Origin: Candidatus Sumerlaeota bacterium | GTDB taxonomy: Bacteria > Sumerlaeota > Sumerlaeia > JAFGJS01 | NCBI GenBank assembly: GCA_016928995.1 | Contig: JAFGJS010000046.1 | Location: forward strand, 1-37,768 | Length of the DNA: 37,768 nt | Direction: 5' to 3' | Shown: positions 14,804-23,923 of the stretch, in pieces | Position numbering within the stretch: position 1 is the stretch's first letter | How the letters are laid out: every line of letters begins with the position of its first letter | The notes under the pieces: generated by a model | The model's input: the letters and a program-made list of their open reading frames with translations, nothing else | Databases searched by the model: none | Told to the model about the DNA's origin: nothing | Translations under genes and position numbers: made by a program

Positions 14804-17548
14804 CTATTGGATGTTGTACTGCGCGCGGATCAGTTCTTCATCTTCGTCGTAGCGCAGGCGGAAGCCGACTTTTTCGCATACTTTGCGCATCAGCATGTTT
14901 TGCGGGTGGATGATGCCGATGATGTTGCGCACACCCTCGGCCCGGGCGGTTTCGATCAGTTTTTTCAGCAGGAGCGTGCCCAGTCCGCGGTTCTGCCAGT
15001 TGTCGGTGATGAGAATGACGTACTCGACGTAATTGTGTTCGCCGACGCGCGTGAGGCGGACGATGCCCACGATTTCATTTTCGCCGGTCTCCTCGTTTTT
15101 GTGTTCGGCGACGAGCGCAATTTCCCTGGAGTAATCATTGAAACAGATGCGCAGCAGCCGTTCGTGAGCGACGCGGGCGCTGAGGTTGATCATGTGCAGG
15201 AATCGCAGATAGACCGTGCGTTCCGAAAGATTTTCGTGATACTTGGCGACCAGCGGCTCGTCGGAGGCCATGATCGGGCGAATGAGGATCTTGTCGCCGT
15301 CTTCGAGGGTTTCCTCCCAGACGTACTGGCTGGGGTATGGCCGGATCGCGGGTTTCGGCAGGTTTTTTTCTTCAATCTCCGGATCGTGGAGCAGCACGCG
15401 CGCATCGAGCGCGATAATGCGTTCGGGCGAGGCGATCAACGGATTGATATCGATTTCCTTGATCCAGGGATTTTCGACGACCAGGTAGCTGAAGCTGACC
15501 ATGATCTGCTCCAGGGTGGCGATGTCCACCGGTTTGCGCCCACGCACGCCCTTGAGCGCGGTGAAAATCTTGGTGCGTTCCATGATCAGGCGCGCCAGCG
15601 TCGTGGTGAGCGGCGGCAGGCCCAGCGCGCGATCCTTGTAAACTTCAACGAGCTGGCCGCCGGAACCGAAGAGCAGCACAGGGCCGAATTGCGGATCGAT
15701 GCTGCTGCCGATGATGATCTCATAGCCTTCGATTTTTTCCATCGGCTGCACCGTGACGCCGAGGAAATCCTCGGCCTTGGCTTTTTGCGTCACGCTATCG
15801 CGGATCGATTCAAAGGCGCTTTTCACGGCGGCTTCATCTTCAAGATTCAATTTCACGCCGCCGACGTCGGTTTTATGGGTGATGGTCTCCGAGTGGAGTT
15901 TCAGCACGACCGGATAACCGATCTCCTCCGCCGCCTTGACGGCTTCCTCCGCTGTGGTTGCGATTTTTGTTTGTACGGTCGGAAAACCATAGGCCGCGAG
16001 CAGTCGTTTCGATTCGTATTCCGTCAATAGCGAACGCCCTTTGGCCCGCACTTCCTGGATGATCTTGTTAGCTTCGGCCACCCGGTCAGGGCGCTGGAGC
16101 AGATGAGTCGGTTCATGCGGCGTCTCGTAAAGCGCCTGGATGTGGCTGCTGTATTGCCACATGTAGTTGAAGATGTTCGCCGCGGCGTCCGGATAACGAA
16201 AGGCTGGAATGCCCGCCTGCATCAGAATCGAGCGGCCGGCCTCGACGCCGGCGCCGCCCATCCAACTCGCCAGAATCGGCTTGTCTTCCGACTTGGCGTA
16301 AGGCCGTAGTTGTTCGGCGATCTGAGTCGGATCGGTCATATCCTGCGGGGTCAGGATCACCAGCATGCCGTCGCTGTTCGGATCCTTCGCCGCAGTGGCG
16401 ATCGTCCGCGCATACCGTTCGGGCTGCGCGTCTCCGAGAATGTCGATCGGATTATTCCGGCTCCATGCTTCGGGCAGCAACTCATTGTAGATTTTCATGG
16501 AGCTATCGGAAATTTTAGCAAGTTCTCCGCCTTCGACGATCAACTTGTCCGTGGCCAGCACGCCGGGACCGCCGGCGTTGGTCACGATGGTCAAGCGATT
16601 GCCTTTGGGGCGCGGCTGCTTGGACAGCGTGTCGGCCATATGGAAGAGTTCGGCGATTTCCTGCACACGCAACACTCCACAACGCCGGAAGGCGGCGTCA
16701 AGCACTTCATCGCTGCCGGTCAACGATCCGGTATGTGAAGCAGCGGCCTGCGCAGCAGCGGCAGTGCGGCCCGGTTTGATCACGATGATCGGCTGATTGA
16801 GCGCCACTTCGCGCGCGGCTGTGAGAAACGCTCGCGCATTGCCGATTGTCTCCATATAGATCACGATGGCCTGAGTGCGAGGATCATTGCCAAAGTACCA
16901 GATCAAGTCGCCCCAATTGACATCGAGCATGGAGCCAATCGAGACGAAGGCGCTGAAGCCGATGTTGGTGGTGCGCGCCCAATCGAGAACGGCGGTGCAT
17001 AGCGCGCCGCTCTGGCTGATGAAGGCGATGTTGCCCGGACGAGCCATTGTGCCGGCGAAGGTGGCGTTCAAACCAGTCAGGGGGTTCATCGCGCCGAGAC
17101 AGTTGGGGCCGATGATCCGAATCCCATGCTCGCTGGCGATCTTCATGACCTGATGCTCCAGTTCTTCTCCTGGAGGCCCCAGTTCCTTGAAACCGGCCGA
17201 GATGATGATCACGCCTTTGACTCCGGCATCGGCGCATTGCTGGATGATGCCAGGGATCGATGACGCGGGAGTGGCGATCACCGCCAGATCGACCGGCTCG
17301 GGAACCGCGTCAAGTTTGGGATAGGCCTTGATGCCCAGAACGCTTGGTCGTTTGGGATTGATGGGAAACACGGTTCCGCCGAAGGGGCTTGAGATCAAGT
17401 TCCAGAGAATCGTGCGGCCGACACTCCCCTTGGTTTCCGATGCTCCGATCAATGCCACGTTGCGCGGCTTGAAGATTGCGTCCAGAGAATGGGCTTCCGG
17501 ACCAATAAAACGAAATTCGCCTTTAACTTCTTTGGCAGGCTCGCTCAT
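14804..17548 (-). CDS. Pat-like fusion: NDP-forming acyl-CoA synthetase plus GNAT acetyltransferase
   Basis: 914 aa. Order: CoA-binding Rossmann domain (about 25-150, [20 protein letters not shown]), succinyl-CoA-synthetase-like domains (about 160-480, [32 protein letters not shown]), ATP-grasp (about 505-720, [20 protein letters not shown]) and C-terminal GNAT (about 750-905, acetyl-CoA loop [16 protein letters not shown]). Such fusions are lysine acetyltransferases (Salmonella Pat) controlling acyl-CoA synthetases. In classical Pat the synthetase part is thought to be inactive. Here the phosphohistidine motif [12 protein letters not shown] (H272) is kept, so an ADP-forming acyl-CoA synthetase activity is possible. 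Start at 17548 has GGAG 8 nt upstream. Single gene. Confidence 0.88.
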   Translation of the reverse strand: MSEPAKEVKGEFRFIGPEAHSLDAIFKPRNVALIGASETKGSVGRTILWNLISSPFGGTVFPINPKRPSVLGIKAYPKLDAVPEPVDLAVIATPASSIPGIIQQCADAGVKGVIIISAGFKELGPPGEELEHQVMKIASEHGIRIIGPNCLGAMNPLTGLNATFAGTMARPGNIAFISQSGALCTAVLDWARTTNIGFSAFVSIGSMLDVNWGDLIWYFGNDPRTQAIVIYMETIGNARAFLTAAREVALNQPIIVIKPGRTAAAAQAAASHTGSLTGSDEVLDAAFRRCGVLRVQEIAELFHMADTLSKQPRPKGNRLTIVTNAGGPGVLATDKLIVEGGELAKISDSSMKIYNELLPEAWSRNNPIDILGDAQPERYARTIATAAKDPNSDGMLVILTPQDMTDPTQIAEQLRPYAKSEDKPILASWMGGAGVEAGRSILMQAGIPAFRYPDAAANIFNYMWQYSSHIQALYETPHEPTHLLQRPDRVAEANKIIQEVRAKGRSLLTEYESKRLLAAYGFPTVQTKIATTAEEAVKAAEEIGYPVVLKLHSETITHKTDVGGVKLNLEDEAAVKSAFESIRDSVTQKAKAEDFLGVTVQPMEKIEGYEIIIGSSIDPQFGPVLLFGSGGQLVEVYKDRALGLPPLTTTLARLIMERTKIFTALKGVRGRKPVDIATLEQIMVSFSYLVVENPWIKEIDINPLIASPERIIALDARVLLHDPEIEEKNLPKPAIRPYPSQYVWEETLEDGDKILIRPIMASDEPLVAKYHENLSERTVYLRFLHMINLSARVAHERLLRICFNDYSREIALVAEHKNEETGENEIVGIVRLTRVGEHNYVEYVILITDNWQNRGLGTLLLKKLIETARAEGVRNIIGIIHPQNMLMRKVCEKVGFRLRYDEDEELIRAQYNIQ

Positions 17549-17799
17549 AGTAAATGCTCCATGTGGTACGATTTTGATGAACGTCGATGTATGGCGGTCA
17601 ACAGTAATTACACAATCCTGAAAACAAAGGCGTTAACAGGCTCGGCGGACGCCGGTCATGCGTAACACAGCTGAAATATTCCTCCTCCAAATACGCATTG
17701 TCAACTCAACTTCAATCCATTCAGCGTGAAATAAACACAATATTTTTGTTCGTCCAGTGGTCCGGGACGGACTTAATATGGCGGTTATCAGTTTATATG

Positions 17800-19515
17800 C
17801 TAAAATTCCATATTGCGCCAGCGCTGTATGCCGATGTGAAGGGGCGCGATGATCACAATCAGGTTGATCAGCGCCGCAATAATCAGGCTAAGGGCGGGTA
17901 AAAACGCGAACCTGTCAAAAATAAAATTGGAGTCGCCGGTGAAGTAGCGAATGCTGGGATACATCAGACCGATCACAATGCCGATGTAGCTGATCGAGAA
18001 AATGATATTCAACGTTCCGCCCAGCCCATTGGCGATGCGCGCGGGATTGTCTTCGACGAAATTCGGCGAAGCCGCGCCCAGTCCGATGGAGAGGCTGGTG
18101 AGACCGAGCGACATGAGAAACACCGTGCCGATGGAAATGGAGAACAGAAATGGATCGATGTTCAGCATGAATCCGGAAAGCAGCATCAACATCTCGCTGA
18201 CGAAGCAGGCGAAAATCCAGCACAGCCAGTATTTTTCCGAGATCAGCTTGTCGCGCTCCAACGGCGCAAGGCCAATGACCCAATACTGCTTCCCTTCCAG
18301 GCTGAGCATGGGATAGAAAAAGCGCGAGGTGAAAATAGAGAGGATGGTGCAGGTGGCGCCGAGATTGAAGAACGAAACGAGCACCTTCCATCCTTTCAGG
18401 ACATTCTCAACGTCTCGCAGGTTCGCCTGATAGGCGCCGCGGACGGAAAGGATGTAGATCACGAGCAAGCCGAAGAGAATAATGAACTGGGACCACTGGG
18501 CCGGATCGCGCCAGAATGTCTTCATGTCCTTGGTCACGATGGCGCGCACCGGACGTCGAAGAAAGGCGTAACAGCGCTCGAATTTGTCGAAGAGCTGCCA
18601 GCGGACCAATTCCTTGGAGCGGCTGACGGATTCGCGCGAGAGGCACCATCCGCGATAATACAAACTGGGAACGAGCCAGTCGGCCAACAGCAGCAGGGCG
18701 AAGGCGTTGGCCCAGAGCTGCGCCATCCAGTAAAAAGCGCCTTTGTCGCTGAAACTCCAGCGCCCCTGAGCCGCTTCAATGATGCCTTCGGATAGCCAGT
18801 ACGACGGCACAAGCGGCGCCTCGCCCATGTTCAGAAAGGCCTGAATGCGGTTGATATCGAAGCCCTCCCCGATCTGCATCAGACGCGCGCCGCCCATGAA
18901 GCGGAACGTGGCGAGGGTGATGATCAGCACGGCGGCGATGAGCACGACGCTCATCAGACGCATACGCTTGGCCGGAACGAAAGCCGCCAGGATCATCGTG
19001 ACGATGGAGCCAATGGATGACGGGATGATCAGAAAGGGCAGAATCAGCAGCATCGCAAACAGGAAATAACTCACTGGCGCCTCGCGCGTAAGACCGAAGG
19101 AGACGACCAGGGGAAAGGACAGCAGCAAAAAGGCCCATGAGGAATAGAAGATGGACTCGAACAGTTTGATGCTGAAAATCTCCCGCGCGTGCAAAGGCAA
19201 CGAAAAGAGAAATTCGGTTTCCTTCGAGATGTATGTCGTGGTCAGCGTGATGATCAGGTTGCTGAACACCAGCATGGAGAAAAAGACCAGCATCAACATG
19301 CTGAGCATGCTGTCCATCAGCTGTGGACCGAAAATCTCCTGGTTCATCAAGAAATGGAACATGATGTAAAAGAAGCAGATGCCGGCGACAGTGAGTATAG
19401 TAGTGACGCCGAGGAAGACCAGCAGGTGGAAAAATAAATGCTTCTTCATCGTGCGGATCACATTGTCCACAATCGTATATTTCATCAGGCAGATTTCGAG
19501 GACGTTGCGAGTCAT
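17800..19515 (-). CDS. ABC exporter permease (ABC-2-like, large multi-pass)
   Basis: 571 aa with roughly twelve hydrophobic segments, first at about 25-58 and last at about 545-565. Contains KETEFLFSLPLHAREIFSIK, the cytoplasmic coupling-type segment seen in the large 'putative ABC exporter' permeases, and a second WVIGLAPLERDKLISEKYW segment at the start of the second half. Both halves look alike in layout, as expected from an internally duplicated ABC-2 permease. It starts 14 bp after the stop of the ATPase gene (GGGATGG precedes the ATG), so the two form one transporter. The exported substrate is unknown. Confidence 0.82.
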   Translation of the reverse strand: MTRNVLEICLMKYTIVDNVIRTMKKHLFFHLLVFLGVTTILTVAGICFFYIMFHFLMNQEIFGPQLMDSMLSMLMLVFFSMLVFSNLIITLTTTYISKETEFLFSLPLHAREIFSIKLFESIFYSSWAFLLLSFPLVVSFGLTREAPVSYFLFAMLLILPFLIIPSSIGSIVTMILAAFVPAKRMRLMSVVLIAAVLIITLATFRFMGGARLMQIGEGFDINRIQAFLNMGEAPLVPSYWLSEGIIEAAQGRWSFSDKGAFYWMAQLWANAFALLLLADWLVPSLYYRGWCLSRESVSRSKELVRWQLFDKFERCYAFLRRPVRAIVTKDMKTFWRDPAQWSQFIILFGLLVIYILSVRGAYQANLRDVENVLKGWKVLVSFFNLGATCTILSIFTSRFFYPMLSLEGKQYWVIGLAPLERDKLISEKYWLCWIFACFVSEMLMLLSGFMLNIDPFLFSISIGTVFLMSLGLTSLSIGLGAASPNFVEDNPARIANGLGGTLNIIFSISYIGIVIGLMYPSIRYFTGDSNFIFDRFAFLPALSLIIAALINLIVIIAPLHIGIQRWRNMEF

Positions 19516-19529
19516 GACGCCATCCCATT

Positions 19530-20294
19530 CTAGATTACATCAATCACACGCGCTTCATCGGACGTTTCGGTTTCTTCCTGGGTGATTTGCAGGAAGAGGT
19601 CTTCCAGGTTGCCGGAACCGCCTTTTTGTTGCGCGCGAAGCTCGGACAACGTGCCCAAAAAGATCATCGTTCCGTTATGCACCACGGCAATGCGGTCGGC
19701 CAATTCCTCGGCCACGCTCAATGTATGTGTGGAGAGGAAGATGGATTTGCCCTCCTTCACCGCTTCGCGAAACATATTCTTCACCAGCCGGATGCTGCGT
19801 GGATCGAGGCCGACCAGCGGCTCATCGATGATCAGGACTTCGGGATCGTGCATCCAGGTCGCGGCGAAAATCAGTTTTTGCCGCATGCCATGCGAGTAGT
19901 TCTCAATCAGCTGATCCACGGCGTGCGTCAAATTGAACATCTCGAAATATTTTTCCACCGCGGCGTCGAGGCGGGGCTTGTCTACTTCAAACAAATCCGC
20001 GACGAATTTCATGAAGTCACGGCCGGAAAGCTTTTCATAAAGGTATGGGCGGTCTGGGATGTAGCCGATATTGCGTTTCGCGCGGATCGGATCCAATTGG
20101 ATGTCGATGCCTTTGATTTTAGCCCAGCCTTCGGTCGGGCGAAGCAGACCAGTGAGCATTTTGATCGTGGTCGTCTTGCCGGCGCCGTTTGGACCGATGC
20201 ACGCCATCAACTCCCCCGGCTTGACCCGCAGGTTGAGATGCCGCATGCCCCAATTGGCTTCGTAGCGTTTGCCCAAGTCATTAATTTCGATCAT
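19530..20294 (-). CDS. ABC transporter ATP-binding protein
   Basis: 254 aa from the ATG at 20294 (AAAGGAT upstream); a start at 20342 would add 16 atypical residues overlapping the upstream gene. Walker A GPNGAGKTTT, Q-loop region IGYIPDRPYLYEKLSG, signature YSHGMRQK, Walker B VLIIDEPLVGLDPRS, switch His in LSTHTLSVAEE. This is the CcmA/DrrA-type ATPase of drug, lipid or polysaccharide exporters. It energises the permease encoded 14 bp downstream. Its 5' end overlaps by 14 bp the stop of a membrane-anchored protein gene, giving a three-gene operon. Confidence 0.93.
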   Translation of the reverse strand: MIEINDLGKRYEANWGMRHLNLRVKPGELMACIGPNGAGKTTTIKMLTGLLRPTEGWAKIKGIDIQLDPIRAKRNIGYIPDRPYLYEKLSGRDFMKFVADLFEVDKPRLDAAVEKYFEMFNLTHAVDQLIENYSHGMRQKLIFAATWMHDPEVLIIDEPLVGLDPRSIRLVKNMFREAVKEGKSIFLSTHTLSVAEELADRIAVVHNGTMIFLGTLSELRAQQKGGSGNLEDLFLQITQEETETSDEARVIDVI

Positions 20295-21285
20295 TGTTAT
20301 AAAATCCTTTGATGAGATCCGCGATGCCGGGGGTTTGTTCAACGCTGTCGCGACGCGCGCCTTCGATGTATTGACGCGCTTCCATTTCGGGCATCGGCAT
20401 GGGCTTCAACAGACGTTGCATGATTTGATCCGTGGCTGCGGGATCCACGGGACTCCGCACGATCCGTTCGGCTACAAGGTCGGGAATGATCTCCTTGCGG
20501 ACGACCTTGCCCTCGTCATTGACCCAGAACTTGGACTGGATTTCAGACTCCACTCCGCCAAGATTGGTTTTGAAGGATGAATCGATGCGGTAAGCCTGAA
20601 CGTTCAATTGTCCAAAGGTGAGGGTCTCTTCGTTCATCACGTGCAGCGTCAGCTCGCCCTGGTTGCTGTTCCATAGCGGATCGAACACAGGGATGTGGTA
20701 CACATCGCCGACGCGGATGCGCTCGCTGCGGAACAATGTGGGGCTTACGCTGCTCATCAGCGAAGGCGGCTGCTCGATTTCCAGCGAGCCGTATGTGTCG
20801 TTGCCGCCCTGGTGAATGCAGTAGTAAATGCGCTTCTCCGTGACGAAGCCGTCCACATCCCACTCGGCCAGCAATCCTGCGTTGATCTTCATGCGAAAGC
20901 GGTCGAGGACGAAATTTTCGTCGAGAAAAATGCGGGAGCGCCAGCTGATCTTTTGCTGCACCATCATGATGCGAAGGCGCAGTTCCAGACCGTGGTTGAC
21001 TTCGAACGTGCCGTCATCCTGCCGCTTGATCTCCAGGCCGGTGACGCCGATTTCCTTGCCGCGATAAAGCATGCGGTCGAGTTCGGAGACGTCCTCCCAG
21101 TCATTCAATAGCGACTGCGATTCCAGTTGGACTTCCTGGCGCGGCCCCCAGCGTTTCAGGACGCGATCTTTCATCAGGGAGAATGTCATCGCTCCCCAGA
21201 ATACCAGAATCGCTGTGCTGATGATGATTCGTTTCACGTTCGACGCCTTGGTATCATGCGCCTGCAAGCGGCGTGTTTTTTTCAC
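20281..21285 (-). CDS. membrane-anchored protein of unknown function, partner of the ABC exporter
   Basis: 334 aa. Basic N-terminus, one signal-anchor helix (about 18-38, VKRIIISTAILVFWGAMTFS), then an all-soluble, mostly beta-predicted extracytoplasmic region. No catalytic motif recognised. The C-terminal part has a proline/methionine stretch (KPMPMPEMEARQYIEGARRD) followed by TPGIADLIKGFYNN. It is the first gene of an operon with the ATPase (14-bp overlap) and permease, so it may be an accessory or substrate-recognition subunit. The name is deliberately left open. Confidence 0.7.
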   Translation of the reverse strand: MKKTRRLQAHDTKASNVKRIIISTAILVFWGAMTFSLMKDRVLKRWGPRQEVQLESQSLLNDWEDVSELDRMLYRGKEIGVTGLEIKRQDDGTFEVNHGLELRLRIMMVQQKISWRSRIFLDENFVLDRFRMKINAGLLAEWDVDGFVTEKRIYYCIHQGGNDTYGSLEIEQPPSLMSSVSPTLFRSERIRVGDVYHIPVFDPLWNSNQGELTLHVMNEETLTFGQLNVQAYRIDSSFKTNLGGVESEIQSKFWVNDEGKVVRKEIIPDLVAERIVRSPVDPAATDQIMQRLLKPMPMPEMEARQYIEGARRDSVEQTPGIADLIKGFYNNDRN

Positions 21286-21363
21286 AATCTTAAATTGATC
21301 ATCGGGACATGGCCCGTTACACTTCCTGCTATTGCGTTGATTCCGTCACAACGAGATGCGGCC

Positions 21364-21975
21364 ATGTCGATGAACAAATCATATCTTCGCAGCCAGTTTT
21401 TGTCAACTCGCGACGGCGTGCCATCCGCGGACCGGCGCGCGATGAGCCGCGCGATCTGCCGCCGGTTGCTGCGGCATGAGATTTGGCCGCCGCAGGGCCG
21501 CGTGATGTGCTATGTCTCCTTTCGCGGCGAGGTGGAGACGCGGCTCTTGCTCCATGACGCGCTGGACAACGGCCTTACGCTCGCCGTGCCCTACATCGAT
21601 CCTCCTACGGATGAAATGCGCGCGTGCGACATGGACAGCCTGGAAAACGACTGGACGCGCGGCGCCTTCGGCATCCTGGAGCCAGCTCCGGAAAAACGCA
21701 TGGCGATTCAACCGGAGGACATCGACTTATGCATCGTGCCCGGCGTGGCCTGGACCGAAGCCGGTTATCGTATCGGCTATGGCCGCGGTTACTATGACCG
21801 TTTTCTGACCGAGCGTCCGGACGGCATGATTTGCGTGGGGCTGGCGTTTGAATGTCAGCTCTCCAACGATCTGCCGGTGGAGCCGCACGATATTCCGGTG
21901 GATTGGCTGATGACGGAACTGCGAGCCATCCATTGCCGCGATTTTGCCAAAGAACCCAAACCTTTAATTCAATAG
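21364..21975 (+). CDS. 5-formyltetrahydrofolate cyclo-ligase
   Basis: 203 aa from ATG 21364 (ATG 21370 also possible). Longer in-frame extension to 21127 would overlap the divergent gene and adds atypical sequence. Converts 5-formyl-THF to 5,10-methenyl-THF with ATP. Seen: N-terminal KSYLRSQFLSTRDGVPSADR, VMCYVSFRGEVETRLLL, IVPGVAWTEAGYRIGYGRGY and the family GYGRGYYDRFL motif binding ATP/substrate. Length is normal for the YgfA/MTHFS family. Divergent from the ABC operon; convergent with hisD. Confidence 0.92.
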   Translation: MSMNKSYLRSQFLSTRDGVPSADRRAMSRAICRRLLRHEIWPPQGRVMCYVSFRGEVETRLLLHDALDNGLTLAVPYIDPPTDEMRACDMDSLENDWTRGAFGILEPAPEKRMAIQPEDIDLCIVPGVAWTEAGYRIGYGRGYYDRFLTERPDGMICVGLAFECQLSNDLPVEPHDIPVDWLMTELRAIHCRDFAKEPKPLIQ

Positions 21976-22047
21976 ACAATGCTTTGTTTTTCGGGTTGCG
22001 ATATTTTTTCTTCAACCCGCAATCAAGCGTCGTTTGAAAACCAAACA

Positions 22048-23394
22048 TTATTTTTTCAGCCGCACTCGCACGGCTTCGGCGTGGGCATGCAGACCTTCCA
22101 TTTCGGCCATTTCAATGGTCGCCGCTCCGAGCCGCTCCAGCCCTTTCCTGCCGCATTCAATCAATTGGCTGTGCGTCATGTAGTCATCCACCGAGAGCGG
22201 AGAAAAGAACCGGGCCGTGCCGCCGGTCGGCAGCACGTGGTTCGCGCCGACGGTGTAGTCGCCCACCGATTCCGGCGTCCAGGGGCCGATGAAGATCGAT
22301 CCGGCGTTATGGATGGCGGCGGCCAATTCACGCGGCCGTTCGGTTTGGATTGAAAGGTGCTCGGGCGCGCGTTTCTCCGTCAGCGCAACGGCTTCAGCTC
22401 GCGTCTTGACGCGCAGAATCGCCCCTGATTTTTTGAGCGATTGCCGGATCACCGCCTTACGCGGTGCATTTTGCGTCTGGCGCAGCACTTCGTCAGCGAT
22501 CGCCTGTGCGCCGGACTGCGAACCGATGAAGACACAGATCGGAATGGCGTCGGGATCGTGCTCGGCCTGCGAGAGCAGGTCCGAAGCGACGAACGCCGGA
22601 TTGGATTTTTTATCAGCGATGACGAGAATCTCGCTAGGCCCCGCCACGCTGTCGATGTTGATCACGCCGTACAGCAGGCGCTTGGCCAGCGCCACGTAAA
22701 CATTGCCCGGTCCGACGATTTTATCCACGCGCGGAATCGTCTTCGTGCCATACGCCAACGCGGCTACGGCCTGGGCGCCGCCGATCTGGTAGACTTCATC
22801 CACGCCGGCCAGCCATGCGGCGGCGAAATTGGCGGTGTTCAGTCGGCCTTCGCGCGGCGGAGGTGTGATCATCACGATGCGGCGCACTCCGGCGGCCTTC
22901 GCGGGAATGGCGCACATCAACACGGTGGACGGCAACGGCGCCAATCCGCCAGGCACGCAGATGCCGACAGAGTCCAGCGGCAACACGCGTTGCGTGATGC
23001 GCGCTCCGATTTTATCGCTCAGCGTCCAGCTGCGCCGTTTTTGGCGAACATGGAAGGCTTTGATGCGTTGCGCGGCGAGTTTCATGGCCTTGCGCTGATC
23101 CGGAGCGAGCTCATCCCAGCATTCCCGCAAGCGGCTTTGCGGCATGCGGAACTGCGATGGCTTCAGCGTAACGCCGTCGAATTTCCTGGTGAACTCTATC
23201 ACAGCCTTGTCGCCGCTTTTGCGCACGCCGCCCAGGATCGTCTTCACCGCCGATTCGCGCCGGTCGTCGCCGGTTGAGGCGTAAGAGAGGAACTTTTCCG
23301 CCTGTCGCGGATTTTTTTCAGCGTCGATGATTCGCACAAGCTCGCCTTTCGTGGGAAATGCTTTTTCCGTACATGCTAGTAATCTATTTGACAT
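22048..23394 (-). CDS. hisD: histidinol dehydrogenase
   Basis: 448 aa, normal length. Oxidises L-histidinol to histidine with two NAD+ in the last steps of histidine synthesis. Seen: VLPLDSVGICVPGGLAPLPS, MITPPP, QIGGAQAVAALAYGT, DKIVGPGNVYVALAKR, SVAGPSEILVIAD, SQAEHDPDA with the zinc/substrate residues, and the catalytic Glu-His of RAPEHLSIQ. The C-terminus carries SVGDYTVGANHVLPTGGTAR. No other his gene is nearby, so the pathway is dispersed. The gene is divergent from fxsA. Confidence 0.96.
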   Translation of the reverse strand: MSNRLLACTEKAFPTKGELVRIIDAEKNPRQAEKFLSYASTGDDRRESAVKTILGGVRKSGDKAVIEFTRKFDGVTLKPSQFRMPQSRLRECWDELAPDQRKAMKLAAQRIKAFHVRQKRRSWTLSDKIGARITQRVLPLDSVGICVPGGLAPLPSTVLMCAIPAKAAGVRRIVMITPPPREGRLNTANFAAAWLAGVDEVYQIGGAQAVAALAYGTKTIPRVDKIVGPGNVYVALAKRLLYGVINIDSVAGPSEILVIADKKSNPAFVASDLLSQAEHDPDAIPICVFIGSQSGAQAIADEVLRQTQNAPRKAVIRQSLKKSGAILRVKTRAEAVALTEKRAPEHLSIQTERPRELAAAIHNAGSIFIGPWTPESVGDYTVGANHVLPTGGTARFFSPLSVDDYMTHSQLIECGRKGLERLGAATIEMAEMEGLHAHAEAVRVRLKK

Positions 23395-23420
23395 TCCCCA
23401 GCCGTCAAGTAAAGCATATT

Positions 23421-23912
23421 ATGATGTTGGCAAAACTGATATTACTGTTCCTGGTCACAACGCTGGTGGAGTTCGCTCTGATGTTCTGGATCGGCTCCAT
23501 CATCGGATTGTGGGCCACGATTGGCGTCATCATCGTCACCAGCGTGATTGGCGGCGCCATGGCGCGCACCCAGGGAGCGATGATCTGGTTTCGCATTCAG
23601 CAGGAGCTCATGCAGGGACGCCTGCCGGGCGACGCCATGATCGAAGGGCTGCTGATCCTGATGGGAGGTTGCCTGCTGGTGACGCCGGGTTTTCTGACGG
23701 ATTTCATCGGATTTGCCACTTTGATTCCTATCTCTCGCGGCTGGATGCGGCGGCAAGTGAAGAACTTTTTTAAAGGACGGCTTAAGGTCGTCCAAGAATC
23801 GCAACAGCCCTTTATGTTTTTCGGTTCAGGATTTCCTCCCGGCGGCATGGCCAGTCCGGGAGCGCAAAACGATTCCGATGTGATCGACACCGACGATTGG
23901 GAAGAGCGCTAA
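23421..23912 (+). CDS. fxsA: FxsA family inner-membrane protein
   Basis: 163 aa from ATG 23421; a start at 23358 would overlap hisD and is not needed. Hydrophobic N-terminal pair (AKLILLFLVTTLVEFALMFW and GLWATIGVIIVTSVIGGAMA) is followed by the family core ARTQGAMIWFRIQQELMQGR, LLILMGGCLLVTPGFLTDFI and a soluble Gly/Pro and acidic tail. FxsA was named in E. coli for suppressing F-mediated exclusion of phage T7 when overproduced; the normal role is unknown. It ends 11 bp before a membrane-fusion protein gene and likely shares its transcript. Confidence 0.87.
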   Translation: MMLAKLILLFLVTTLVEFALMFWIGSIIGLWATIGVIIVTSVIGGAMARTQGAMIWFRIQQELMQGRLPGDAMIEGLLILMGGCLLVTPGFLTDFIGFATLIPISRGWMRRQVKNFFKGRLKVVQESQQPFMFFGSGFPPGGMASPGAQNDSDVIDTDDWEER

Positions 23913-23923
23913 GGGAGAAGATC

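Noticed and set aside
14795-16030. 411-codon ORF on the plus strand
   Set aside because: It lies antisense to the Pat-like gene, whose domains are unmistakable. Its composition is a GC-skew shadow with no motif.
21976-22047. CGGGTTG/CAACCCG hairpin between convergent genes
   Set aside because: 7-bp stem with a long loop and no T-tract after it on either strand; not convincing as a terminator.
22441-23277. 278-codon ORF on the plus strand
   Set aside because: Antisense shadow of hisD.
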